64,000 nt of DNA from Roseateles violae (GCF_030410485.1 NZ_JAUHHC010000003.1:496001-560000), one strand, 5' to 3'; counted from the stretch's first letter, positions 40,971 to 49,993 are shown. Translations and numbers: made by a program. The notes: generated by a model not told the origin, from the letters alone.

Positions 40971-42362
40971 TCAGCGGCGCAGGGCCTTGCGCACCAGCTC
41001 GATATGGTTGCGCAGCGCGTAGAGCTCGTCGGTGTAGGACAGCGGCACGACGACCTTGGCGACCGTCTCGTCCAGCCGGTCCAGTTGCTGCAGCAGCGCC
41101 GGCGCGGCGGCCGGGTCGGCGTCCATCCGGGCCTCGATCTCGCGCAGCTGGCCGTACCAGCGGAACACCCGCGAGCGGATGCGGAAGGCATAGAGCGGCG
41201 GCACGACGCGCGACAGCGGCAGCAGCACGGCCAGCAGCACGCCCATCACCAGCCACATGCGCTCGATCAGATTGGCGAGCCAGAAGGGCAGATAGCGCTG
41301 CAGCAGCGGCGCCGGCTCGTTGATCGCGCGCTCGCCCTCCTTGGCAATCGGCACCTCGCTGTGGCGGGTGTTCGGATACTCGCGCGCCCGATTGAACCAG
41401 CCGGCGCCGCCGTGGATGGTCTGCGCGCTCTGGGCAAACAGCTGCAGCAGCGCAGGATGCGTGCCCTCGCGCGTCAGCAGCGAGGTCGTCGATGCGATCA
41501 GATGCACGTCCTCGGGCGGGATGTCGGCGGCCAGGTCGACCACGCCGCGCGGCAGGGTCTCGGGCGTCAGAAAGGGGAAGCGGCGCGCATAGGCCTCGCT
41601 CTGGGCAAAGTCCATCAGCCGCACGCCGGGCGTCTGCAGCAGCATCTGCACCATCAGCGACTCGGGCGCCGAGGCGAACACCAGCGCGTCGAGCTCGCCA
41701 TTGAGAAAGGCCACCGTCGCCGGCGTCTGCGCCAGCTGCGACAGCTTCACCCTGGCCGGCTCGACCTTGTTCAGGAGCAGCAGCTTGTTGACCAGGCTGG
41801 GCACGCCGCTGCCCTCGGTGCCGACATTGACGCGCAGGCCCTGCAGCTGGGCCAGGCTGCTGAGCCGCGCATCGCTGGCGATTGCGGCGCGCGCCGCCTT
41901 GCCGCCGGCGGCGCCGGCCGCCACCTTGCGCGCGGTGTCGGCGCGGTAGAACAGCCAGACCGGCTCGACGAAGAGGCTGCCCAGCGAGCGCAGCGCGTTC
42001 TGCTCCTCGCGCATCGCGCCCGGCTCGGCCGTGCCGCCCTGCACGAAGCCGAGATCGGCCTTGCCCTCGCGCAGCAGCTGCAGATTGGCCGAGGAGCCCT
42101 CGCTGGCCAGCAGCACGACCTCGATGCCCTCGGCCGCCAGCGCCTTCTGGTAACGCTTGCCGAATTCCTCGTAAGCGCTTTGCGCCGGGCCGGTGGCCAG
42201 GATCACCCGCTTGGGCGGATTCGGGTTCAGCCAGACATAGGCCAGCACCAGCAGGGCGACGGCCAGCACGGCGAAGGGACCGGCCGAAAGCAGCAGCTCG
42301 CGCAGCGACAGCAGCGCGCGGCGCAGCGCCTGGGGCAGCTGGGGAACCGATGGCGCGGGCAT
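40971..42362 (-). CDS. TAXI-family solute-binding protein with C-terminal membrane anchor
   Basis: Protein of 463 residues. An N-terminal membrane span (AGPFAVLAVALLVLAYVWL, about residues 27-45) precedes a TRAP-TAXI binding domain with LATGPAQSAYEEFGKRYQKAL, EGSSANLQLLREGKADLGFVQGG and GTEGSGVPSLVNKLLLLNKV. A second span lies near residues 365-385 (LIERMWLVMGVLLAVLLPLSRVV), then a helical cytoplasmic tail. Normal TAXI proteins are free in the periplasm and about 320 residues. No TRAP permease gene is nearby, so it may be a sensor or an orphan. The ATG overlaps the rsmI stop (TGATG). Confidence 0.82.
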   Translation of the reverse strand: MPAPSVPQLPQALRRALLSLRELLLSAGPFAVLAVALLVLAYVWLNPNPPKRVILATGPAQSAYEEFGKRYQKALAAEGIEVVLLASEGSSANLQLLREGKADLGFVQGGTAEPGAMREEQNALRSLGSLFVEPVWLFYRADTARKVAAGAAGGKAARAAIASDARLSSLAQLQGLRVNVGTEGSGVPSLVNKLLLLNKVEPARVKLSQLAQTPATVAFLNGELDALVFASAPESLMVQMLLQTPGVRLMDFAQSEAYARRFPFLTPETLPRGVVDLAADIPPEDVHLIASTTSLLTREGTHPALLQLFAQSAQTIHGGAGWFNRAREYPNTRHSEVPIAKEGERAINEPAPLLQRYLPFWLANLIERMWLVMGVLLAVLLPLSRVVPPLYAFRIRSRVFRWYGQLREIEARMDADPAAAPALLQQLDRLDETVAKVVVPLSYTDELYALRNHIELVRKALRR

Positions 42363-43282
42363 CAGTTGTCGCGCGCCTTCTTCATCGCCAGCGCCGCCTC
42401 ATAGAGCTGGTTGCGCGAGGCGCCGCTCAGCTCGGCGGCCAGGGCCACCGCCTGCTTCAGCGGCAGCTCGGCCAGCAGCACCGTGAGCGCGCGCAGGGCC
42501 GGCGCCGGCAACTCGTCCTCGGCCGCCGCCCGGGCCGGCAGCGCATGCAGCACCAGCACGAACTCGCCGCGCTCGCGCTGCGCGTCGGCTTTCAGCCAGG
42601 CCGGCAGCTCGGCCGCAGCCGCCGTGTGCACCGTCTCGAACTGCTTGGTCAGCTCGCGGCAGACGGTGACCTTCTGGCCGGGGCACAGCTCGGCCAGCAG
42701 CTCGAACAGGGCGGCGATCCGGTGCGGCGCCTCGAACAACAGCTGGCTGCGCCGGCTGCCGACCAGTGCCTGCAGCGCCGTGCGGCGCTCGACCGCCTTG
42801 GTCGGCAGGAAGCCGGCGAACTCGAAGCCCTCGGCGGCCGTGTCGCCGGCCACCGACAGCGCCGTCACCGTGCTGCTGGCGCCGGGAATCGGCAGCACGC
42901 GCAGGCCGGCCGCCGCGACCGCGGCGACCAGCACGGCGCCCGGGTCCGAGATCGCCGGCGTGCCAGCATCCGAGACATAGGCGATGCGTTCGCCGGCCTG
43001 CAGCCGCACAATCAGGCCAGCGCTGGCCTCGTGCTCGTTGTGCTGGTGCAGCGCGATCAGCGGCTTGTGCAGGCCCAGATGGCGCAGGAGGCCGGCGCTG
43101 ACCCGCGTGTCCTCGCAGGCCACGGCGTCGACGAGGCCCAGCACATGGGCGGCGCGCAGCGTCAGGTCGGCCAGATTGCCGATCGGCGTCGCCACCAGGT
43201 ACAGCGTCGCTGCGGGATACTGCTGGCCACCGGCCGCCGCGGCGGCCGCCTGCATCAGCAGGGAGGCATCAATGTTCGACAA
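42362..43282 (-). CDS. rsmI: 16S rRNA (cytidine1402-2'-O)-methyltransferase RsmI
   Basis: SAM-dependent methyltransferase of the tetrapyrrole-methylase fold that modifies C1402 of 16S rRNA, 306 residues as drawn. Motifs: LYLVATPIGNLADLTLRA, ACEDTRVSAGLL, IAYVSDAGTPAISDPGAVLV and GFLPTKAVERR. The start is a TTG at 43282 behind GGGAGAG, which overlaps the yraN start region by 11 bases; an ATG at 43255 is the alternative. It diverges from yraN, so rsmI and yraN-diaA-dolP form the conserved yraL/N/O/P cluster, but without the lpoA/yraM gene between. Confidence 0.95.
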   Translation of the reverse strand: MSNIDASLLMQAAAAAAGGQQYPAATLYLVATPIGNLADLTLRAAHVLGLVDAVACEDTRVSAGLLRHLGLHKPLIALHQHNEHEASAGLIVRLQAGERIAYVSDAGTPAISDPGAVLVAAVAAAGLRVLPIPGASSTVTALSVAGDTAAEGFEFAGFLPTKAVERRTALQALVGSRRSQLLFEAPHRIAALFELLAELCPGQKVTVCRELTKQFETVHTAAAAELPAWLKADAQRERGEFVLVLHALPARAAAEDELPAPALRALTVLLAELPLKQAVALAAELSGASRNQLYEAALAMKKARDN

Positions 43283-43652
43283 GAGGGGCTCTCCCGGGAA
43301 TCTCGGCGCGCGGGCCGAGGAGACGGCGCTGCGCTATCTGCAGCGCCAGGGCCTGGCACTGCTGGAGCGCAATTATCGGGTCGCCGCCGGGCCCGGCGCG
43401 CGGGCCGGCGAGGTCGACCTGATCCTGCGCGAGCGCGACGGCACCCTCGTCTTCGTCGAGGTGCGCGCCCGCGCCGATCGCTCGCATGGCGGCGCGGCGG
43501 CCAGCGTCACGCCGGCCAAGCAGCGCCGGCTGATCTATGCGGCCCAGCATTACCTGCTGCGCCATGCGACGCCGCCGCCCTGCCGCTTCGACGTGCTGGC
43601 CCTCGATGGCGACGCGATCGAATGGTTACAGGCAGCCTTCGACGCCGAATAG
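43272..43652 (+). CDS. yraN: YraN family endonuclease-like protein (UPF0102)
   Basis: Small protein of 126 residues with a Holliday-junction-resolvase-like, PD-(D/E)XK-type fold. The core is GARAEETALRYLQRQGLALLERNYR followed by GEVDLILRERDGTLVFVEVRARAD, with the acidic residues and VEV strand in the expected places; the usual lysine after ExK reads as Arg. The function is not established. Its start overlaps the rsmI start on the other strand. Confidence 0.93.
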   Translation: MFDKRGSPGNLGARAEETALRYLQRQGLALLERNYRVAAGPGARAGEVDLILRERDGTLVFVEVRARADRSHGGAAASVTPAKQRRLIYAAQHYLLRHATPPPCRFDVLALDGDAIEWLQAAFDAE

Positions 43653-43685
43653 GTGTTAGCCAGCGCTCGCTTATGATTCGTCCAC

Positions 43686-44261
43686 ATGCTTGAGCAACGC
43701 ATCCAACAACAATTCTTCGAGAACGCCGACCTGCTCTACCAGGTTGCCGAGGGCCTGTCCCGTCCGCTGGCCACGGCCGCCCAGATGCTGGTCGACGGCA
43801 TCACCGGCGGCGGCCGCGTGCTGTGCTGCGGCCTCGGCCTGTCGGCGCTGGACGCCCGCTATATGGCGGCGCTGCTGCTGGGCCGCTTCGAGCAGGAGCG
43901 CCCCGGCCTGGCCGCCTTCAGCCTCGACGCGCTGGCCCAGGGCAGCGAGGGCGGCGCCGCCGCGCTGGCCCGCCAGGTGCAGACACTCGGCCATCCTGGC
44001 GATCTGCTGCTGATCTTCGAAGCGCAGCCGGCTGGCCAGGCCGCGTGGGCGCCGGTGCTGGAGGCCGCCCATGCGCAGGACATGAGCGTGATCGCGCTGA
44101 CCGGCGGCCCGGCCGACGAGCTGCGCGGCCTGCTGCTGGACACCGATGTGCAGATCCGCGTACCGGCCGGCCGCCAGCCACGCGTGGCCGAGGCACAGCG
44201 ATTGCTCGCCCACTGCCTGTGCGACGCTGTCGACCTGCAGCTGCTCGGCGCCGTTGAATGA
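43686..44261 (+). CDS. diaA: SIS-domain protein, DiaA-like
   Basis: SIS-domain protein of 191 residues, like DiaA, which in E. coli binds DnaA and helps initiation at oriC. The N-terminal helix LEQRIQQQFFENADLLYQVAEGLSRPL and the SIS loop GGGRVLCCGLGLSALDARYMAALLLGRFEQERPGL (read in parts GGGRVLCCGLG and LLLGRFEQERPGL) are present. The homologous GmhA isomerase has catalytic residues that I do not see here. The order yraN-diaA-dolP is conserved in many gammas and betas. Confidence 0.88.
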   Translation: MLEQRIQQQFFENADLLYQVAEGLSRPLATAAQMLVDGITGGGRVLCCGLGLSALDARYMAALLLGRFEQERPGLAAFSLDALAQGSEGGAAALARQVQTLGHPGDLLLIFEAQPAGQAAWAPVLEAAHAQDMSVIALTGGPADELRGLLLDTDVQIRVPAGRQPRVAEAQRLLAHCLCDAVDLQLLGAVE

Positions 44262-44314
44262 GCCGGCAGGCGGCCGCCCGGGTGGCGGCCGCGCCGAAAT
44301 CCTAGAGGACTCCT

Positions 44315-44983
44315 ATGACCGTGAAGACTGAACAAGGCCGCCGCCTGGGCCGCCACGCCGTCCTGCTGAGCGCGCTGACGCTCGCCCTGCTGAGCAGCGC
44401 CTGCGCGCCGCTGGTGGTCGGCGGCGTGATGGTCGGCGGCGCCATCGTCGCGACCGACCGCCGCACCTCGGGCATCCAGCTGGAGGACGAAAGCATCGAG
44501 GTCAAGGCCGCCTCGCGCGTGCGCGAGCAGCTCGGCGACCGGGTGCACGTCAATATCAACAGCTACAACCGCCTGGTGCTGATCACCGGCGAGGCCAGGG
44601 AAGAGGCCGACCGCGAGGCGCTGGGCCGCATCGTCGGAGGCGTCGAGAACGTCAACCATGTGCTGAACGAGACGGCCGTGATGCTGCCCAGCAGCTACAG
44701 CAGCCGCTCGAACGACGTCTACATCGCCGGCAAGATCAAGGCCACCCTGGTCGACGCGCCGGACCTGATGTCCAACGCCTTCTATGTCGTCGTCGAGCGC
44801 GGCACCGTCTACATGATGGGCCGGGTGACCGAGCGCGAGGCCAAACGCGCCGTCGACCTGACGCGCAGCATCAGCGGCGTCGGCAAGGTCGTGCGCGCCT
44901 TCGAGATCATCAGCGAGGAAGAGCTGGCCCGCCTGGTGCCGCCCTCCACGAAGAAACAGCCGGACGCCAGCGCGACGCAGTAA
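44315..44983 (+). CDS. dolP: BON-domain outer-membrane lipoprotein DolP (YraP)
   Basis: Lipoprotein of 222 residues with two BON domains that supports envelope integrity. The lipobox is LLSSAC near residue 29, and the following GGVMVGGAIVATDRRTSG is the usual DolP start. BON1 runs near 62-120 (VNINSYNRLVLITGEAREEADR) and BON2 near 140-200 (AFYVVVERGTVYMMGRVTEREA). AGAGGACT lies before the ATG, and a perfect 9-bp hairpin (44270-44292, arms GCGGCCGCC/GGCGGCCGC) sits between diaA and dolP. Confidence 0.93.
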   Translation: MTVKTEQGRRLGRHAVLLSALTLALLSSACAPLVVGGVMVGGAIVATDRRTSGIQLEDESIEVKAASRVREQLGDRVHVNINSYNRLVLITGEAREEADREALGRIVGGVENVNHVLNETAVMLPSSYSSRSNDVYIAGKIKATLVDAPDLMSNAFYVVVERGTVYMMGRVTEREAKRAVDLTRSISGVGKVVRAFEIISEEELARLVPPSTKKQPDASATQ

Positions 44984-45031
44984 TAATCGCGGCTCATCAT
45001 CGGCAGCGGCAGGGCCGCGGGGAGCACGGCG

Positions 45032-46270
45032 ATCGACGCGAACCTTCTGAAGGAACTGCGCATCAGCGAGAGCGAACGCGAGCCGAGCACCGAACGGCCC
45101 TGGCTGTGGCCGCTGCTGATCGGCCTCGTGCTGCTGCTGGCCCTGATCGGCGGCGGCGCCTGGTGGTGGCTGCAGCAGCGGCCGCTGCCGCTGCGGGTGG
45201 CCAGCGCGCAGGCGGCAGCCGGTGGCGCCGACAGCGCGGGCGCGGTGCTGCAGGCCACCGGCTATCTGGTCGCGCGCCGCCAGGCCACCGTCTCCACCCA
45301 GATCACCGGCACGCTGACCGAGCTCTATATCGACGCCGGCGACACGGTCAAGAAGGGCCAGGTGCTGGCGCGGCTGGAGGACGCCGCCCTGCGCGCCGCG
45401 CTGGACGTGGCGCGCGCCAATGCGCGCACCGCCGAGGCCCAGGTCGAGCAGGCGCGCGCGCAGCTGCTGCAGTCCCAGGCCGACGCGCGGCGCCAGGCGG
45501 AGCTGGTCGCCCAGGGCATGATCTCCAAGCAGGCCGGCGAGCGCGGCGACAGCGAGGTGGCCGTCAATGCCGCGGCGCTGCAGGCGCGTCAGCGCGCCGC
45601 CGATGCGGCCCGCGCCCAGCTGGCCCAGGCCCAGGTCAATTACGACTACACCATCGTGCGCGCGCCCTTTGCCGGCGTGATCACCGCCAAGGCGGCCCAG
45701 GTCGGCGAGATCGTCTCGCCGCTGTCGGCCGGCGGCGGCTTCACCCGCACCGGCGTCGGCACCATCGTCGACATGGACTCGCTGGAGATCGAGGTCGACG
45801 TCAACGAGGCCTCGATCGGCCAGGTCCGGCCCGGGATGCGCTGCGAGGCGGTGCTCGATGCCTATCCGGACTGGAAGATCCCGGCCCATGTGATCGCCAT
45901 CATCCCCAGCGCCGACCGCGGCAAGGCCACCGTCAAGGTGCGCGTCGCGCTGGAGCAGAAGGACGCCCGCATGGTGCCGGAGATGGGCGCGCGCGTCGCC
46001 TTCCTGCGCCCGGCGGCGCAGCCGGCCGGCGGCGAGCCGCTCACCGGCGTGCTGCTGCCACCGCAGGCGGTGGTACAACGCGACGGCGAGGCGGTCGTCT
46101 TCGTGCTGGCCGAGGGCCGCGCGCGGCTGCGCAAGGTGCGGCTGGCGGCCGACGTGGGCGGGCAAAAGCGCATCAGCGAGGGCCTGCGGCCGGGCGAGCA
46201 GGTCGTGCTCGCGCCGCCGGCGACGCTGCAGGACGGGGCGGCGCTGGTGGTCGGCGAGGCCGGCAACTAG
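45032..46270 (+). CDS. Periplasmic adaptor (HlyD/MFP) of a MacB-type ABC exporter, start codon unclear
   Basis: Membrane-fusion protein that links the ABC transporter encoded behind it to an outer-membrane channel. A membrane span reads PLLIGLVLLLALIGGGAWWWL, followed by a lipoyl half-motif (VSTQITGTLTELYIDAGDTVKKGQVLARLED), a coiled-coil hairpin, the second half-motif (IVRAPFAGVITAKAAQVGEIV), and beta-barrel domains. The open frame begins after the TAA at 44984-44986 and has no ATG, GTG or TTG before a GTG at 45128, which falls inside the membrane span. The natural start looks to be near 45032 (ATC, then DANLLKELRIS) behind a GGGGAG at 45018-45023. So either a rare start, a lost ATG, or a shortened protein from 45128. 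Confidence 0.8.
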   Translation: MDANLLKELRISESEREPSTERPWLWPLLIGLVLLLALIGGGAWWWLQQRPLPLRVASAQAAAGGADSAGAVLQATGYLVARRQATVSTQITGTLTELYIDAGDTVKKGQVLARLEDAALRAALDVARANARTAEAQVEQARAQLLQSQADARRQAELVAQGMISKQAGERGDSEVAVNAAALQARQRAADAARAQLAQAQVNYDYTIVRAPFAGVITAKAAQVGEIVSPLSAGGGFTRTGVGTIVDMDSLEIEVDVNEASIGQVRPGMRCEAVLDAYPDWKIPAHVIAIIPSADRGKATVKVRVALEQKDARMVPEMGARVAFLRPAAQPAGGEPLTGVLLPPQAVVQRDGEAVVFVLAEGRARLRKVRLAADVGGQKRISEGLRPGEQVVLAPPATLQDGAALVVGEAGN

Positions 46271-46307
46271 GGACAAGGTCATCCACTCTTCATCAGAGGG
46301 CAAGGGC

Positions 46308-47009
46308 ATGGGCAAGTTGATCGAGATTCGCGAGCTGTCCAAGGTCTATCAGCGCGGCAAGCAGAAGGTCGAGGTCCTGCACCATATCGACCTCGACGTC
46401 GAGCAGGGCGACTTCCTCGCGCTGATGGGCCCCTCGGGCTCCGGCAAGACCACCTTGCTCAATCTGATCGGCGGACTCGACGCGCCCAGCGGCGGCGCGA
46501 TCAGCGTCGGCGGCCAGCGCATCGACCAGCTGGCGGCAGGGGCGCTGGCCAAGTGGCGGGCCAGCCAGGTCGGCTTCGTGTTCCAGTTCTACAACCTGAT
46601 GCCCCAGCTGTCGGCGCAGCGCAATGTGGAGCTGCCGCTGCTGCTGACCAAGCTGTCGGCGGCCGAACGCAGCAAGCGCGCGGCGATCGCGCTGCAGCTG
46701 GTCGGCCTGGCCGATCGCGCCAAGCACAAGCCGGCCGAGCTGTCCGGCGGCCAGCAGCAGCGCGTCTCGATCGCCCGCGCCATCGTCTCCGACCCGACCC
46801 TGCTGGTCTGCGACGAGCCGACCGGCGATCTGGACCGCGAATCGGCCGAGGAGGTGCTGGCGCTGCTGGGCGTGCTGAACCGCGAGCATGGCAAGACCAT
46901 CCTGATGGTCACCCATGATCCGAAGGCGGCCGAGCGGGCTCGCCACATCCTGCATCTCGACAAGGGCCGCCTGGTCGAGACGATGGTCGAAGGCGCCGCT
47001 GTCGCCTGA
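46308..47009 (+). CDS. ABC exporter ATPase (MacB/LolD class)
   Basis: ATPase of 233 residues. Walker A is MGPSGSGKTTLLNLIGGLD, the LolD/MacB-type segment VGFVFQFYNLMPQLSAQRNVELPL follows, then the signature LSGGQQQRVSIARAI, Walker B LLVCDEPTGDLD and VTHDPKAAERA. Together with the adaptor upstream and two FtsX-type permeases downstream it forms an exporter or mechanotransducer; the cargo is not identifiable. Confidence 0.93.
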   Translation: MGKLIEIRELSKVYQRGKQKVEVLHHIDLDVEQGDFLALMGPSGSGKTTLLNLIGGLDAPSGGAISVGGQRIDQLAAGALAKWRASQVGFVFQFYNLMPQLSAQRNVELPLLLTKLSAAERSKRAAIALQLVGLADRAKHKPAELSGGQQQRVSIARAIVSDPTLLVCDEPTGDLDRESAEEVLALLGVLNREHGKTILMVTHDPKAAERARHILHLDKGRLVETMVEGAAVA

Positions 47010-47018
47010 GGAGCCGAC

Positions 47019-48188
47019 ATGAAATACCTGCACCTGATCTGGGCCGCGCTGTTCAGGCGCAAGACCCGCACCTTGCTGACCCTGGTCTCCATCGTCACCG
47101 CCTTCCTGCTGTTCGGCCTGCTGGACGCGGTACGCACTTCCTTCGACCAGGCTGGCCAGAGCGCCAACGGCGCCTCGCGGCTGCAGACCGGCTCCAAGCT
47201 GAGCTTCATCCAGCTGCTGCCGATGGCGCTGACGCAGAAGATCGCCCAGGTCGACGGCGTCAAGGCCGTCACCTATGCGAACTGGTTCGGCGGGGCCTAC
47301 CAGGATCCGCACAACGCGGTCTTCAGCTTCGCCGTCGCGCCCAACTACCTGGACCTGTATCCGGAGATCAAGGTCAGCGCCGAGCACCGCAAGGCCTTCG
47401 CGGAGACCCGCATCGGCGCCCTGGTCGGCGAGGGCCTGGCGCGCAAGCATGGCTGGAAGGTCGGCGACAAGGTGCCGCTGATGTCGACCATCTTCCCGGA
47501 CCGCAACGGCAGCAAGAACTGGCAATTCGAGATCGTCGGCCTGATCCATGTCGTCAATATGAAGACCGACGGCTGGTACGACCAGATGTTCCTCTTGAAC
47601 TGGAAATACTTCGACGACACGACGCCCTACAACCAGGGCCAGGTCGGCTGGTATGTGAGCAGCGTCGCCGACGTCAACCAGGCCGACCGGGTGCTGAAGG
47701 CGATCGATCAGATTTCGGCCAACTCCGACCACGAGACCCGCACGATGACCGAGCAGGCGGCCACCGCCTCCTGGATGAAGCAGTTCGCCGACATCGGCCT
47801 GATCACCACGGCCATCATGGGCGCCGTCTTCTTCACCCTGCTGCTGCTCTCGGGCAACACGATGATGCAGGCGGTGCGCGAGCGCACCGGCGAGATCGCC
47901 GTGCTGAAGACCCTGGGCTTCTCGGAGACCAGCGTGCTGGCGATGGTGCTGGCGGAATCGGTGCTGCTGCTGCTGATCGGCGGCGTGATCGGCATGGCGC
48001 TGTCCAGCATCATCGGCCCGGCGATCGCCGCCGGCAGCGGCGGTATGCTGAACCTGTCGGCGGCCGGCGCCAGGAGCTGGACGCTGGGCCTGGCGCTGAT
48101 GCTGCTGTTCGGCCTGATCGTCGGCGCCTTGCCGGCCCTGAACGCGATGCGGCTGAACATCACTGACGCGCTGGCGGGGAGGGCCTGA
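47019..48188 (+). CDS. ABC transporter permease (FtsX/MacB type), first copy
   Basis: Four-span FtsX-family permease of 389 residues. Span 1 is near residues 17-38 (RTLLTLVSIVTAFLLFGLLD), a periplasmic MacB_PCD domain (residues 40-255) follows, and the last three spans lie near 262-285, 310-338 and 352-375. The typical cytoplasmic loop MQAVRERTGEIAVLKTLGFSETSVL is present. It starts nine bases after the ATPase and is followed by a second permease after three bases, so the transporter is likely to be a heterodimer of permeases. Confidence 0.9.
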   Translation: MKYLHLIWAALFRRKTRTLLTLVSIVTAFLLFGLLDAVRTSFDQAGQSANGASRLQTGSKLSFIQLLPMALTQKIAQVDGVKAVTYANWFGGAYQDPHNAVFSFAVAPNYLDLYPEIKVSAEHRKAFAETRIGALVGEGLARKHGWKVGDKVPLMSTIFPDRNGSKNWQFEIVGLIHVVNMKTDGWYDQMFLLNWKYFDDTTPYNQGQVGWYVSSVADVNQADRVLKAIDQISANSDHETRTMTEQAATASWMKQFADIGLITTAIMGAVFFTLLLLSGNTMMQAVRERTGEIAVLKTLGFSETSVLAMVLAESVLLLLIGGVIGMALSSIIGPAIAAGSGGMLNLSAAGARSWTLGLALMLLFGLIVGALPALNAMRLNITDALAGRA

Positions 48189-48191
48189 GCG

Positions 48192-49511
48192 ATGCTGATG
48201 AGAATCCTCAAGAACCTGGGCCTGGTCCTGCTGCTGGTTCTCGTGCTGGGTGCCTGGGTGATGCTGCCCTGGCAGGGAGCCGTCGCCGTGGCCCTGGCGC
48301 TGGCGCTGTGGCTCGCGCTGACGCGCAGCGGTGCTCAAGCGCGCTCGGTGGCGGCGGTGGGCATCTCCACCTTGGCGCAGCGCCTGGGCGCCTCGGCGGT
48401 GGTCGTCGTCGGCATCGCCGGCGTCGTCGGCGTGCTGGTGGCCCTGCTGGCGATGGCCGAGGGCTATGCGCAGACCCTGCGCCAGTCGGGCAGCGAGGAC
48501 ACGGCCATCGTCTTGCGCGGCGCCTCGGCGGCCGAGGTCGCCTCGACCCTGAGCCGCGAGGAGGTGGTGCAGATCGCGCAGACGCCCGGCATCGCGCGCA
48601 ATGCCAAGGGCGAGCCCCTGGTCTCGGCCGAGACCGTGGTCGCCGCCAACCTGCCCATCCTGACCGCACCCGACGAGGACGGCAGCGCGCAGTTCCGCGG
48701 CGTCGGCGACGGCGCCTTCGAAGTGCGGCCCAATGTCAAGATCGTCGAAGGCCGGCGCTTCACGCCGGGCCTGCGCGAGCTGATCATTGGCCGCGGCACC
48801 ACGGGCCAGTTCGCCGGCATGCAGCTCGGCAAGAGCATTCGCCTGGGCAGCGAGAGCTGGACCATCGTCGGCGTGTTCGCCTCCGGCGACGCGATGGAGT
48901 CCGAGATCTGGGCCGATGCCAATGTCGTCAACGACAGCTACAAGCGCGGCAGCGGCCGCAACTCGGTGACGGTCAAGCTGGCCAGCGCCGCCGGCTTCAA
49001 GGACTTCAAGGCCGCGCTGGAAGCCAATCCGCAGTTGAAGACCGAAGCGTCGACGACCTTGGCCTTCTTCGAGAAGCAGTCCGAGCAGATGACCAAGCTG
49101 CTGCGCATCATCGGCATCGTCGTCGGCGCCATCATGGCGGTCGGCGCCGTCTTCGGCGCGCTCAACACCATGTTCGCCGCCGTCGCCACGCGCGCCCGCG
49201 AGATCGCGACTCTGCGCGCGATCGGCTTCCGCGGCCCGCCGGTCGTCGTCGCCGTGATGCTGGAGACCATGCTCTTGGCCGCTTTAGGCGGCCTGATAGG
49301 CGGCCTGATCGCCTACCTGGCCTTCAATGGTTTTGCCGCCTCGACGATGGCGATGAACTCGGTCGGCAAGCTCAGCTTCCAGCTCAGCGTCTCGCCGCAG
49401 CTGCTGTGGGAAGGCCTCAAGTGGGCGCTGGCAATCGGCTTCATCGGCGGCCTGTTCCCGGCCGTGCGGGCGGCGACGCAGCCGGTGACGGCGGCGTTGC
49501 GGGAGTTGTGA
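48192..49511 (+). CDS. ABC transporter permease (FtsX/MacB type), second copy
   Basis: Second FtsX-family permease, 439 residues. Unlike the first it opens with two extra hydrophobic helices (LGLVLLLVLVLGAWVMLPW and AVAVALALALWLALT). The core is the same: LAQRLGASAVVVVGIAGVVGVLVALL, a periplasmic domain with VRPNVKIVEGRRFTPGLRELIIGRG-like text (RFTPGLRELIIGRGTTGQ), and the C-terminal spans with ATRAREIATLRAIGFRGPPVVVAV. It ends the operon at 49511; beyond it the base composition drops. Confidence 0.9.
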   Translation: MLMRILKNLGLVLLLVLVLGAWVMLPWQGAVAVALALALWLALTRSGAQARSVAAVGISTLAQRLGASAVVVVGIAGVVGVLVALLAMAEGYAQTLRQSGSEDTAIVLRGASAAEVASTLSREEVVQIAQTPGIARNAKGEPLVSAETVVAANLPILTAPDEDGSAQFRGVGDGAFEVRPNVKIVEGRRFTPGLRELIIGRGTTGQFAGMQLGKSIRLGSESWTIVGVFASGDAMESEIWADANVVNDSYKRGSGRNSVTVKLASAAGFKDFKAALEANPQLKTEASTTLAFFEKQSEQMTKLLRIIGIVVGAIMAVGAVFGALNTMFAAVATRAREIATLRAIGFRGPPVVVAVMLETMLLAALGGLIGGLIAYLAFNGFAASTMAMNSVGKLSFQLSVSPQLLWEGLKWALAIGFIGGLFPAVRAATQPVTAALREL

Positions 49512-49705
49512 GCGCTGAAGCGACCGCTACATCGAATGATCGGAGTTCGGACCGTTAACACATTGCGGCAGCCGCCGCATCATGATGCAGTCTCTACTCG
49601 GCGCGTGCCGTGCATCGCACTGATTACCGCGCAACCGGGGCACATGCTCGAATGTTGGGCAAGTCGCTAACAATCGGCCGAAAACGATTTAGCCATTTCA
49701 TTGCC

Positions 49706-49921
49706 ATGTCTGCAAACCTGACGCCCGAAGAAGCTCGGAAAGCCAGTAATGAGATGCTCACTCAGTGGGCGAATACTTATCGCAGTGACTCTGGTGTTTA
49801 TCGGGTCGTGGTCAATGAGATAGACCGTCGAGCTGAAGTCCAAAAGAATTGGAGAAAAGTTGGCGTCGTTGTTGTCATCGGTTTGCTCGGCGTTGCCTTC
49901 TTCTGGTTGCGCCATGCCTAG
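49706..49921 (+). CDS. Small tail-anchored membrane protein, unknown
   Basis: Reading frame of 71 residues from ATG 49706, or 103 from a GTG at 49610. A soluble helical part (LTPEEARKASNEMLTQWANTYR) is followed by one C-terminal membrane span (VGVVVVIGLLGVAFFWL, about residues 52-68). I do not recognise it. The base composition is clearly lower in G+C than in the genes on both sides, and the following gene shares this bias, so both may have arrived together. Confidence 0.5.
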   Translation: MSANLTPEEARKASNEMLTQWANTYRSDSGVYRVVVNEIDRRAEVQKNWRKVGVVVVIGLLGVAFFWLRHA

Positions 49922-49993
49922 CCTTACGTTCAAGCGGTCGACCAAGCTGCCGTCTATGTCCAACACTAGGGCAACGTCCAAGAAGCGAATTTC

